Origin: Pseudevernia furfuracea
Lineage: Eukaryota; Ascomycota; Lecanoromycetes; Lecanorales; Parmeliaceae
Direction of reading: 5' to 3'
Length of the DNA stretch: 64,000 nucleotides
Assembly: GCA_022315425.1 (NCBI GenBank)
Contig: JAIUPT010000017.1
Location: 124,001-188,000, forward strand
Under the pieces are notes generated by a model. The model worked only from the letters and a program-made list of their open reading frames with translations, had not been told where the DNA came from and ran no database searches. The stretch's first letter is position 1. The number at the start of each line of letters is the position of its first letter. The translations under genes were made by a program, and so were the position numbers. Of the stretch, positions 45,993 to 57,264 are shown in pieces.

Positions 45993-47797
45993 TGGGCCAA
46001 GCGGTAGCAGAGAACCCGAGATTCACGAGTTGGAGCGACTGATTTTGGAGCTGTGTAATACACTGCAAAAAGTGATCATTCTTGTTGACGGCATAAACGA
46101 AGCGGAGCAAGACGATCAAAGGCTGGTCCTGCGCTTCTTGAATGCCTTTCAACAAAGTCAAGCCGTCATCAAGCTCTTTGTTGCCAGTCGACCTGAAACA
46201 GGTGTTCCGAGTTTCTTCAGTGATGGCCAACTTACGCATATCACCATTCGAGCTCATGATACTCGGCTCGAGATCGAAGGTTTCATTAACTCTCGTGTAG
46301 AAAAGGAGGCGAAAGATGGCTCTCTCACTGTCTGTGGGCCAGCTGTGATCGACAAAATCAAGAACGTTCTGAAAATGAAAGCTAGAGGAATGTACGATAC
46401 CTATCTCATAGATCCTGCAAAATCTTCTAACAAGTGAGTTGACCGAGCCTACTAGGTTCCTTTGGGTAGATCTGCAGATCAAAGCAATCTGTGACACATG
46501 TGAGGACGATGAGACGTCCGATCGAGTCCCAGAGGTGCTCGAAAAGCTTCCAGAGGGTATTATAGATATCTACTCGCATACGCTACAAAAAGTACTTCAG
46601 AAGCGTGATGAGCAGGTCGAAACTGTTAAGAAGATCTTCAAATGGGTTGTCTGCGCAAGACGCCCAATAAACATTGACGAGCTACATGACGCCTTAACAA
46701 TCACAACAGGCCAAAGGTCCTGGAAGAAGCCTTCGCAGATATTCCGTTCGTCCACAGTGAGCAAGTTATGTGGTAACCTCATTGTCTTCGATGATTTCGA
46801 CGGCACATTTTCGCTAGCACACCACACTGTCCAAGCGTTCCTCAAGTCACCTCCAAAAACGCCCTCACTTGCCGAATTCAGCATGCAAGCCTGTCAAGCG
46901 GATCACTATTTGAGTGAGATGTGTGTTACATATCTCAGTTTCACTGACTTTCAAAAGTCGCTCACAACCACTGGCGATTCTAGGAATCTACAGTTCCTAA
47001 ATCGTCCAGTACTTTTGACTACACGCATTTTACCAGGGCTCAATCTTTCTAGGCCACAAAACTGGAACGAGCGCTTAAAGCGTTATACAGACAGCCATAA
47101 TTTCGACATGGAGAATCAGCTGAGAACGATCAGAAGTAAAATTAATTCACCTACTATCAACTCCTCCTTTCAACTTCTAGAATACTCCAAAAGTAATTGG
47201 TACCATCACTGCCATGCTTTCCCCCCGGAAGACACCAAGAGTGTACCCAGTCTTAGCCAGCTCTTGAAACAGCCATCGCTGCCTTTCTTATGGCAACCGT
47301 GGGACTTGTTCGATGACTTAGATCCGTTCCCTCACTGGTCGATGTTTACGTGGGCAGTACACCATGCGCATATACCTATTTTACAGATCTGGCAAGAACT
47401 CATTACAAAAAATGAAGTAGACGGTTCTTGGAGACGTCTATGGCTCACCAGTGGGGACTCTTTGTTTTCCTCTGCCTGCACTATGGCAAATACCACGCAA
47501 ATCGACCTTTTCTGTAACGGTCTGATAGGGATGAAGCCAGCAATTAAACCATCACAACAACAATTACTGGCTGGGATGGTAAGCGCCGCTGCTTTGGGGC
47601 ATACAACAGTAATAGAGAGATTGCTTCAACAAAAGGCCGGTGTCAACGCTCCTGCTAGTGGATATCGTGGTAGAACGGCACTCCAAGCAGCGGCTGAGGG
47701 TGGTCATCTGGCTGTCCATTGCGACCGGACTATTACCGAAGCATGGACAGCTGAAATCGACTTATACAGAGATCTGAGATGGCTGAAGCAAGTATAG
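45895..47797 (+). pseudogene. NACHT-ankyrin STAND (NLR-like) gene, truncated at both ends
   Basis: Two exons (to 46391, and 46456-47797) join through a 64-bp intron with a CTAAC branch point and restore GMFLWVDLQ. The protein has the second half of a NACHT domain: RSILHQVL, Walker B VIILVDGINEA and the sensor-like LFVASRPE. A helical linker follows, then the start of an ankyrin region (AALGHTTVIERLLQQ, GRTALQAAAEGGHLAV). The P-loop half of NACHT and any N-terminal effector domain are absent; upstream is the opposite-strand gene. After one and a half ankyrin repeats the frame drifts into unrelated sequence. It is probably a relic. Confidence 0.72.
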
Positions 47798-47865
47798 AAG
47801 CTCGTGTGATAAAGATAGACGAGGTTTCATTGTTCAACGGCATTACTGAATTAGAGGGTTCAACC

Positions 47866-50440
47866 CTATTTCTTCTGCTGAGCCATTTTGCATATCAATC
47901 GCCACGCCTCCTGGGTGAGCATAGCCTCACTAACCTCCTTCCCAACGATTAGATGCAAATTCTTCAGCCCCGTGGCCCTGTTCTGTAATGCGCGGATTCC
48001 CGTCGTGATCGCCTTTATACCACCTGTAGGACCACCTTTCGAAACGACCTGGATCTTGTCGACCATATGAACATGTATGACATTGTGCAAGAAATTCTCC
48101 AACCTTGTCGATGATAAGTGGTTGGACTACTTTTCTGATTCTCGTATCGCCTATGTTTGACATGGCATCCTCTTAGGTATCGAATAAGGTCTTATCATGC
48201 GTTTTCAACAAGGCGCATACCCTGGTCAACCGTGAGGGCTTGCTAATGTCGAAAATGCTGTCAGTCTCGGAAAAATGCATGCCAAACGACAGGCATCACT
48301 CAGCAAAGAGGAGTTCTATTCCCTTTCTATTACGCTAAGTTCTTCCCTTCTCCAGCTCAGCCATACGCCTTGATGGGGCCAGTCTTGGGATAAAGCAGAC
48401 ATCATCTTCCTCCGAGCAACGGACAGATTCTGTCGACGTGTAACACCCATATCTTACCATAGAACGTACATCAGACGACGCAAATCTCATACGGCACAAC
48501 ACTTATCTTGCAGACGACTGCTCAAAGCTTCGCGCACTTGGCGTACTTCTCATAGATAGATATTTACGCCAGTAAGTCCATCGAGAGCCTCGAGAAGTGC
48601 TAGCCGTCTTGGACGAGGGAGCTCCCGCTGCAGGTTCTCCATGATTTTCCCGGCGCCAGCAGTATTTCGCACTGCGTCCAAAGACAGCCGCTCCTTTGGG
48701 GTTTGAAAACGGCTTGGGATGGGTCTTGTGACCTAGAGATGGAGGCAGCAAAACCTGGATTCTGTCACATGTAGCACCCAAGCGGATCTGACTCTTTGTT
48801 TCCATTTAGCTCGCAAATTTCATCCAAGGTTGATATACAAGCCACGAGATAGTCTTGACCTGTTGGAACGCCTTTCCACAATCTGCACAGCTTGTTTGAA
48901 TCCTGACCCGGTTTGATCAATTCTCCGAAACCTTTGCCAAGTAGGGTGATGGCACGAATTTTCTTGGTAAAGTCCATCCATCCTCTCCCACTTGACTTCA
49001 AAATAGTAACTCTAGGCCGAAGTAGGTTATCTACCTGCGCGATATCCATGAAGCCGAATCTTTACAGCTTATCACGATCCGTGCCTCGGAGCCCAACCCC
49101 TGGAGCTGACAGTAGTCGGGCTTGATGGTCGTGAATTTGCTCAAGGATACGCCACGTCTCCTCCACCAAATGCTGGAAGCGCCATACTTTTTTAGTTTCC
49201 TTTAGCTCAATCTTTTCCGCGCCATTTCTATCTGTCAATGTTTTCTCTTCCCACGTTTCGATTTCTTCAAAAATTGGTAAACGGCGATTCTCCTTGTCTA
49301 TCAGCGCCAAAGCAGCAACTCTCTTGCCATCTCCTGGATTTGCATTTACATATTGAAATTCTGATAATTTCAGGAGAGAGGTAGGTGTGATTGGATCGTG
49401 AGATAACAGTGAGAGTCTCTTGCATGCGAGGTGAAGTAGAGCGTTAGCACCATCCACCAGCCAACCACGATGATCCACAACATCGTACAGCACAACATTG
49501 AGTCTACCCGCAGAACGAATCTGCATCTCATAGACAGATGCACGCGCAAGATAGAGTGGACTGTCTTTGTTCCCTTTTGCGAATGTGGCACCCAGGTTGA
49601 CATATTTGCCAGCAGTTAAGGACACATTTTCCAGTGCACATCCCGCTGTAGCGTATTCTGAGCCACTGTATTCAATATTCTCGTATCCGATGTCCTTCGT
49701 GCCTTGCAGAACCAAGGGTTAGATCTGCCAGTGGAAGGCGTGATTGGGAAAAATCAATACTTACCGGTTAGCATCTCAACAGATGAAGACCAGCCCACAA
49801 TGTGCCGGGCAGCTTCCAAAAAGCTTGAATCCAAAGCCTCCGAGGAAAGGCGACTCGAACACCGCTTGTCTGCTTCAAGATATGAAATGCGACCTTCGTC
49901 CACATTGGATATGTCCTCGTTGAATATGAAATGCCATTGCACCGACTCCTTGGAACACTTCACTGGCACAAACATTGATGAAAACCCTTTGAGTATTAAA
50001 CCATTTCCAAAGGTTATCACCTGGTCGGTCATCCCCAAACCGGCCATCATGTTGAGTGGGATCTCCAGGCCTCGTTCTCCGTTCGATCGAACAAGAATCG
50101 GAAATCCCTTCACGATCGCAGGGTTCTTGAACATGGAGCGCCAGCAGCTCCCATTTATGTTCATGTCCCCTTTCATTTTCAGGTTCTTTGAAGAGTAAGT
50201 GATCTCGAACATGAGATCATGTCCTTTTTTGTCAGTCGATATTTCCGTAGAAATAATGGCAAATTTGTCTTTAACTGGTGATGCCCGACAAGCAGCTCCG
50301 AGCCAAGCGAGTTGTTCTCCTAGTTCAGCAAGGTGGTGATCTAGTCCAATTGCATCGATCGCAACGTCGAAGCCAGACAAGGAGGATCGACGAGGCGAGA
50401 ATCGAACTTTCGTCCCAGTAGGAAGAATCGCATCTGAAAT
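47866..50440 (-). pseudogene. Large fungal-specific gene of unknown function, broken
   Basis: Several same-strand frames form one gene. Part 1 (50380-49765) reads GFDVAIDAIGLDHHLAEL, CWRSMF, GLEIPLNMMAGL, GFSSMFVPVK and VGWSSSVEMLTG. An intron (49703-49764) leads into part 2 (GCALENVSLTAGK, RGWLVDGANALLHL, LRPRVTILK, GWMDFTKKIRAITLLGKGFG). Part 3 reads VLLPPSLGHK, then PKGAAVFGRS. The tail is IDKVENFLHNVIHVHMVDK. This pattern belongs to a widespread Pezizomycotina family often found beside STAND/ankyrin genes; its function is unknown. Lesions: TAA at 49062-49064, a shift near 48780, TAA at 48173-48175, and a shift near 48090. The 5' end beyond 50440 is not resolved. Confidence 0.7.
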
Positions 50441-50597
50441 CTGTTAGCGGATCTGAATAAGTGTGTGTGCTTGGTTTCATAATACAATCAGATGACCCAT
50501 CAGACTGCTTTAAGCGTGCTAGCTCTATGGCTGTGGATAGCGCTGGGCAGTGGACTTTTCTACTTGCGATAAGACAGCCACAGCGCAGGACAATACT

Positions 50598-51998
50598 ATG
50601 GCTCTCTCGCTATGTAAAACTAATACCCCTCAGCTTAGAAATTGGTTCCACTACTACTGGTATAAATATACATATTTTGAACCTGTCCCTACTGTGATAG
50701 ACAGGCTCATAGTGGTGTTATACTTCGGTCATGCAAGCAATCTTCTCTATCTGCTACATCAGCCCGATCCCATCGACCCAGAATCATCATCGCGCGCTCT
50801 GTACTGGGCGGCTAGGCAGGGCCACTGCGCATACGTCATTTTGTTGCTTCAGCAACCGGGCTGTGATCCCCAGTCCTTAGCGACAAAGAGCCAAGCGCCT
50901 TTGTTAGCAGCAGCTCAGTTCGGAAATCTTGATTGCGTTTTACTTTTACTCAAGGACGCTCGCGTGAACATAAATATTCAAGATAATTCTGGTCGTACCG
51001 CTTTATCTACAGCCGTCGGCAACAATCATGCTGAGATTGTCACAGCACTACTAGGGCACGAAGGTGTTGACGTGAATTTGCAAGATAATGGATTGAACAC
51101 TCCATTGCACATGGCCACTAGTACTGCGTCAAATTCGATTTTCGCCCAGCTTTTAAACGACAAGCGCTCTCAGACTGACCGACTGGATAGATATGGCCGA
51201 AGCATTCTCTCCTGGGCCGCCGAGCTTGGAGCTACAGAGAGCGTCTCCCTCATTATTCATAGTCTATGTATCTCAATCAATCAAAAGGACTTTGCTGGTC
51301 GCACACCTCTCTTATACGCCTCTCAACACGGCCACCTTTCAGTTGTCAGAAATCTCATCGAGACTGGGTATGCCGATCCATTTGGAAAAGATGAGGACGG
51401 CCGTAATGCACACTCCTGGGCAGCAGTTCATCGGAGCTCAGACGTGCTACGCTACCTGACCAAGAGATTCCTACAAGGCGCAGATACGCCGGACCAGGAC
51501 GGCTGGACACCTTTAGTATGGACACTCGATCCCCCTGGATATCCTGAGAATATGTTCCTGCTCCTACTACATGGTCATGTCAGCGTCAACCGAAAAGATA
51601 GCATTGATGGCCGCACCATCTTATCCTGGACTGCTAGATATGGGTATACTCAAATGGCCTCGAAACTGATACAATATCAAGGTGTTGACCTTGAGGCCCG
51701 AGACATGAACGGTCGAACACCATTGTCTGAAGCTGCTGGAAGTGGTAGCCTAGGAATCGTGCAGCTTTTGATTGCAACTGATAGAGTGGAAGTAAACTCG
51801 CAAGACCAGCAGGGTCAGACACCTTTGTCGTGGGCTGTCAGGGGTAGTCACAAGGAAGTGGTGAAATTACTGTTGACGTGCCGCGCTACTAGGTTGGACG
51901 TTCAGAATACTTCGGGTGAAACAGCTCTGGATATTGCGAGAAAGCTAGAACGTAAGGAAATATTTTTGACCTTGGAGAGTTGGGAAAGGGATGAGTAG
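50598..51998 (+). CDS. Ankyrin-repeat protein, likely C-terminal part of a STAND gene
   Basis: An uninterrupted frame; the first ATG is at 50598. After a helical WFHYYWYKYTYFEPVPT segment, typical of the end of the linker in NACHT-ankyrin proteins, come about eleven ankyrin repeats. Examples are SGRTALSTAVGNNHAEIV, FAGRTPLLYASQHGHLSVV and NGRTPLSEAAGSGSLGIV. There is no NACHT domain upstream on this strand; the broken gene at 47866-50440 lies there in opposite orientation. It could be a free ankyrin protein or the 3' remnant of an NLR gene. Confidence 0.7.
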   Translation: MALSLCKTNTPQLRNWFHYYWYKYTYFEPVPTVIDRLIVVLYFGHASNLLYLLHQPDPIDPESSSRALYWAARQGHCAYVILLLQQPGCDPQSLATKSQAPLLAAAQFGNLDCVLLLLKDARVNINIQDNSGRTALSTAVGNNHAEIVTALLGHEGVDVNLQDNGLNTPLHMATSTASNSIFAQLLNDKRSQTDRLDRYGRSILSWAAELGATESVSLIIHSLCISINQKDFAGRTPLLYASQHGHLSVVRNLIETGYADPFGKDEDGRNAHSWAAVHRSSDVLRYLTKRFLQGADTPDQDGWTPLVWTLDPPGYPENMFLLLLHGHVSVNRKDSIDGRTILSWTARYGYTQMASKLIQYQGVDLEARDMNGRTPLSEAAGSGSLGIVQLLIATDRVEVNSQDQQGQTPLSWAVRGSHKEVVKLLLTCRATRLDVQNTSGETALDIARKLERKEIFLTLESWERDE

Positions 51999-53073
51999 CC
52001 ATGAATACTTGATGGCATTATATTATGCGTGAGCAAACATACTCGTGGCGAAACGATAAAGTAGATATGTAAATCGATTCTGATTCAGAGTTTCAAGTAG
52101 ACAATTATACCATACTTGCAAGTCGGGAAGATCATCGAGCTTCTATAAGATCAACTAGAACAGTTGTGAATTCTACTGGCGGTTTATGACTTTAAGGAGA
52201 GGAATGGCGCGGCAGTGAGCTTGCAGACCAAAGTTCTGATTGGTGTAACAGCTTCATATAACTCTGCTCGATGTCATAGGGTCTGTCCATCCTTCAAAAA
52301 TATGATCGCAGCTGCGCGAGAGACCGAGATCCTCCTGTACAGACACCTCCGAACCATAACACTTTCGTTTACCGAGGGTCACACAATCTTCTACCGTGCT
52401 TTTGCCTGTGTCTGCAGCTTGGCATTTCTTGGATGCATGGGCGTCATGGGTGAAGAGGAACGACAACTTTTGGGTTTCCCGATGAGGCCAAGGCTCACCG
52501 ACGTTTTGATTTTCCTCGAAGACTTCAAAAGTTTAATATATATCTACACAAGACTAATTCTTTCGTAGAAGCAAAATGCATTTATAGAATGAATCATACA
52601 GAAGTAGTATGCCATTCCAACCACGAGACGTCCTTAATTCCTACAATCTAAACCAGGTATTGAATTTCCAGAACCACCGGCGTCCTCGCCACCTCCAATG
52701 GTTCGTTATCGCCACATCACCATCTCCCGTCATCTTTATATTCTGTATGGTCAAGGAGGCTGAGACTCTTGGGGTGAAGTTGCTAGCCTGTAGAAGCATT
52801 ACAGTGTTCTAAATGAGCGTGGGGTCAGCAAAATATGTGTTGCAAGTAATTCGTATTTACATTGAAAGATCGAGAGCCACCCTGATATATCCATGCTGTA
52901 CAGCCTACTAACTGCACCCCTTTTCGCCCATGCCTGAGACGGGATATTTTATTAGCGCGAACCTCAGATACCGATACCACAGCAAATCCTTTCGAATCTT
53001 TCTCTATCGTTGCCGAGTAGGTATCTTCGCTATCGGACGAAGTGTGCGTGTAAGGTCCACAACTGCTCAGACT
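51999..53073. other. No supported gene
   Basis: Short frames (52215-52568, 52609-52812) lack domains. Composition is normal, with no RIP signature and no repeats shared within the window. Confidence 0.45.
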
Positions 53074-55684
53074 TCATAATATCTCGCTGAGATCTTTTTG
53101 AGGTCGTGGATTCGGAGTTTGCTCCTTTGCTTCGATACCAATCTTCATTGCAGATAACAGTGGCTCGTGGTCGATGTTGATATCTGATTCCCGCATCAAG
53201 AGTATTGTATAGGTGCCATCGGTGATCGCGGTATCATAACACTGTTGTGGAGCTAGCATGCGAAGCTCCGTGTTGAAGAGCCTCCATTTCTCCCGTACCC
53301 ATTTCATTGCCACCTTCTCAATTTCGGAAGAGTCAGAGCGTTCAGTAAGGTGAGTTGATACAGGTTTCCAGATATCTCCATCACGAGTCTTGAAGTTGAT
53401 GCGAACCGCTGTATTATTGGATGTTTCCTCAAGTCCGGCTCCTGAGCTTTCGGCCTGAATGTCTTCCCGGGGTTGTAGGTTTGTATCTTGCACTATGTCG
53501 AGTAATTCGTCAAGTCCGATCCTTTGCTGATCCCCTAATCTCCTTTCATCCTCCCAATTTGATCGTTCCCATTCTTCACGCTCTTGTGCTTGCCCTCGTG
53601 GTCTCCCTTGATGTAACTTCTTTAGCTTGAGCCCCTGTGATCTCTCCTGGTGGTCTTTTCTGGTCTGAGCCAGTCTGGCCTGTTTTTGTTTGTCTTTTTC
53701 CTCCTGATCTAGTTTTTCTTGCTTCTGCTTCTCCAACTTCTGCCTTTCCAGCTCTTGTCTCTCCAGTTCCTGCCTCGCTTGCTCCTCTCTCTCTCGTTCC
53801 TGCCTGTCTCGCTCCTGCCTCTCTTGTTCCTCCTCTCCTCTGTCTCGTTCATGCCTCTCTAACTCCCGTCTCTCCAACTCCTGCCCCTGCTCTATTGCAT
53901 CATCTTTCGGGTGCATTTCTTCCAAGGATAGAGATGATGGCTTTCCAAAGAACGCAAGGTAGATGGATTTCCGGACGAAGAAGGACGTAAGACCCTCGCC
54001 TTGCTCCTCTTCGACGTTATGTAGGTGATTTATAAAGAGAGACTCGCTATCTTTTGTGTATTCCTTCACGCTCGGTAGCCCGTATCTCCGCTGCTTTTTC
54101 ACCCCGGCACCATTCGTGATGAGTAGAGGTTTGGAAGTTTCTGATGAGTTTCTTGCATCTCTCATCTGGGGATTTTCTTTCAGGGCGGTAATCTCTGCCG
54201 ACTCGAAACCTAAGCGTTCAGCGAGATCAGCGAACTTGTGCAGCACCGTTCGGTCCACGTTGGTAGTGTGCCGCGCCAGGAGCTCTTTTCCTTTGAGATC
54301 CCTGGGCATTTGGAGATAGTGGCGCATGGCGTAGGCATATAACTGTCGAACGCCTAGATCCGCCCGATCTGCCGAGCTTGCAGGGCTGGACGAGAAGCTG
54401 GATTCTGTGACCTGAACGATAGCCCGGTCGGGTCTTTGATTGGTATCGGAAAAAGCCTTGAAAAGCGCGGTGGACACTGTGTCCCCGGGTGAAGGACTGA
54501 CCAACCTGGTCATGCAATCAGTTAACACCTTGAGGTAGTTCAGGTTCTCGAAAAGCGTATCCAAGGAAGGAATCAAATCGCCCACAGCCTGTACCCTAGC
54601 CCATATTCCCGCGCGATCTTCTTCGCCGAAAGCGCTGAAAATTGTCCCTCCTAGTATTTGACCCCGTACCTCGTCAGCGTCCCTCGTGCATACTCGTGGT
54701 GCTCGAAGCTCCAAAGCTTTCACGGTAACTTCATCCACGTGTTGCATTACGCTCGTGTCGTGCTGGAGAAGCTTCCCCCAAACATCCCCAATATGGTATA
54801 GGTAGCGCAAGATTACCTGTCGAATCTTCAGCAAATCCGTAGCGCCAGCTGGGGGTTCCACTCACGTCATCACATTTGATAGCCAATATCGTGTTCCACG
54901 TGTAGAGCCTTATACCTCCCTACAGACCGGGGATCCCACGGAGGGTATCTAGAGCTACGGTCAACTCCTCGTATCGGAGAAGCTGCTTAAGATACCGCTT
55001 TCTATAAGAACTTAATCGGCTCTATTATCGCTATTTAAAGCGCAAATTCTGTTAGAAATAGTACTAACGGATCTTATAATAGATCTCGCTATTATTCGAC
55101 TTCTTTGCGTTAGAATATTCCTCGGCTAGGTATATTCTCAGGTTAGGGTCGACGTCTATTTAAGGTATCAGTTAGAATTAGTATTATCTATAAAGAGAAC
55201 GAGTCTCCCTGCGAGATACTAATCTATCGTCTACTAATCTAACCTCAACTCCTTCGCCGCCTAGATACGGTATCGTCCGTATAGGTATTCGATTTAATAG
55301 CCGATCGGAAAAACTAGTTCCGAATACTCGCTCTACGGATATTTTTCTAGTTATCGTATCGAGACCCTCGAACGCTCTTTAGCGGTATTGAGGGATAGTT
55401 AATTAATAACGACTAGAATATAATTACTCTCTTGAAGCCGTCGATAGTCCTTTTAAAATCTGCTTTTAGTCTCTCGACGTTCTTACTATCGAGCTCCCTC
55501 GGCTAGTTCTATTAAAAATATAGCTACTTAAGTCTGATACCGACTGTTCTCTTATACTTAATACGTTTTTCTGCCTCAATTTTCGACTCTTCGTCTCGAA
55601 TTTGAGTTCTCTATATCTCGACACGCTTTACTCGATAAGGGATCGAAAAGAGGAGGATACTTAATATCTTGAGACGTGGAGAGT
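53074..55684 (-). pseudogene. DUF3723 gene: clean 3' part, RIP-damaged 5' part
   Basis: The 3' part (53074-54825) is open for about 583 codons and carries DUF3723 signatures: VTVKALELRAPRV, GQILGGTIFSAFGEE, DLGVRQLYAYAMRHYLQMP and LAPQQCYDTA. It also has a long Glu/Arg/Gln coiled-coil region (about 53690-53890). Upstream, after a possible 40-bp intron (54826-54865), the same strand continues the family as RIPed code: RYEELTVALDTLRGIPGL, SEIYYKIR, IDVDPNLRIYLAEEYSNA and ELVFPIGYRIEYLYGRYRI, with TAA/TAG at Gln and Trp positions. YR element copy 3 cuts it at 55685. DUF3723 genes are recurrent Starship cargo; their function is unknown. Confidence 0.78.
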
Positions 55685-55886
55685 TTGGCCCGGCTTGACA
55701 GGGGGTTAGTGGGCCTTAATCTCGCACTCGCGTATAGCATGTTGATTGCATACTATTTTTGAATTTGATAGACGTGTCCTTTGCAGGGGACAGATCTTAT
55801 TTGAAAGCAGTATAAGTAGCTGCATTTCATCTGCGTTTGACTCTTCATTCGAATTGATCTCTTTCAGAGCAATAGTATTCTTTCGT
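55685..55886 (+). repeat. Split direct repeat A1 of YR retrotransposon copy 3
   Basis: It starts TTGGCCCGGCTTGACAGG and ends TATTCTTTCGT. It matches A2 (63142-63343) gaplessly over 202 bp. It probably contains the element promoter. Confidence 0.85.
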
Positions 55887-55998
55887 AGACACGCAAGCAA
55901 CACGCTGTCACCTGATCTCGTATTCTACTCTTATTAGCATATTCTTCTATTACTAGATCACTCACACCGTATCCCATCGTTCAATAACTCCCGCAGCT

Positions 55999-57069
55999 AT
56001 GACAACTCGTTCTAGAGCGATCAACCCCGCTTAAAAGACGTTTCAGAAGACGTCTTCCTCAAAGAAGATCACATCAAAGATATCGATCAAGAAGATCACT
56101 GTCTTAGTGATATCAAAATCTTAGGATGTTACGAAAAAACGTTCTGCCCGTCGCTTAGTCGTTTTAGAAACCCCATCACGTGATGTTACTTCAGAGGCGT
56201 CGGCCTCTGAGATCTCGACCGGGATAGTTAGTTCATCCGTCGTCGAAGAAGCCCTCTCGTCGTCATATCGTACTTCGCTGAATCAGCAAATCGCAGCCTT
56301 GATCAAGGATTATGAGACTAATACGCCGCGGTCCAAATCTCATCACGCGTCTCATCGTTCCAAGTCTCATCGTCGATCTCATCATCGATTCAAATCTCAT
56401 TATGGATCTCGTCACCGATTCAAGTCTCATCATCGTCGACACGATTTATTCTTAGAATTCTCGAGGTTCTTCTCGTCAGATTTAAAGACAGGAAACGAAT
56501 TAAGAGTCTCTTTTTTGCATAAAGAAGATAATAAATTCTTTCTTAAACTTTATAAGCGTTTTCGAGTCGTTGATATCAAATACTTTAAATAAATCTTTTA
56601 TGAAACCTTTAAGCTCAAGAATCTGATCAAGTTAACTTACGATTATATCGATTGAACGTGAAGTATCAAGAACGATAAGAATAAGAAGAATAAGAGTACT
56701 TAAAAAATCTTCGATCTCAATCAACTTCTTCGCTGCTTTAACGTGTATTGTTAAATCGTTTATTTCTTCGCAGCACGTTCTCATATAGTCTTAAAACTTT
56801 ATAAGACTCTCATTGACTATCGTATTCGTCTATCGAACTTTTTAGTTCACTATCGCTTCGACTTCATTAAGCAGTATTATTACTCTTTCATATTCGCGCG
56901 TATACTCAACGAATAGAATATCTCTCTATCATGATTCATCGAGAATATGCGTTGTTTTAACTTTCTTATTCGAAAGACAATCTCTGCGATCAACGACATT
57001 AAGCAATATTCGAGTGATTAGATCATCAAGTTCTTCTCTTCAGAGGACACAATGACCTATAACAACTTC
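55999..57069 (+). pseudogene. Gag of YR retrotransposon copy 3, 5' part
   Basis: From ATG 55999 the frame starts MTTRSRAINPA. It shows the Ser/Asp-rich middle, a Ser/Lys/His-rich repeat (KSHHRRH type, 56299-56592) and the capsid-like part, with many TAA/TAG. It breaks off in the middle of the zinc finger (...YNNF) where the copia element begins. The remainder (NVDKCNYEQCRYAHICFNC) resumes at 60091, after the target-site duplication. Confidence 0.78.
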
Positions 57070-57264
57070 TGTTGAAATATATGACAGCTATGAGATCTTG
57101 TATTGAGTGACTAATAGAACGACTCTATTGCATGACTATGTAGAATACATGTAGTGAATAAGAAGAAAGAGAAGAAGAAGGATAGATAAGAGTCGCCTAC
57201 TAGCGCCACGCTAAAAGGCACGCTAGTGCGGGCGGAACGGCCTATGATTGGCTGAATTCCATCA
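57070..57264 (-). repeat. Copia LTR (3' in element sense)
   Basis: 195 bp, aligning with 59891-60085 and 773-967. It begins TGTTGAAATATATGACAGC on the plus strand. Confidence 0.9.

Noticed and set aside
45895..51998. The two plus-strand NLR pieces as one gene split by an insertion
   Set aside because: The first already enters ankyrin repeats, while the second begins with the pre-ankyrin linker, so they do not join collinearly.
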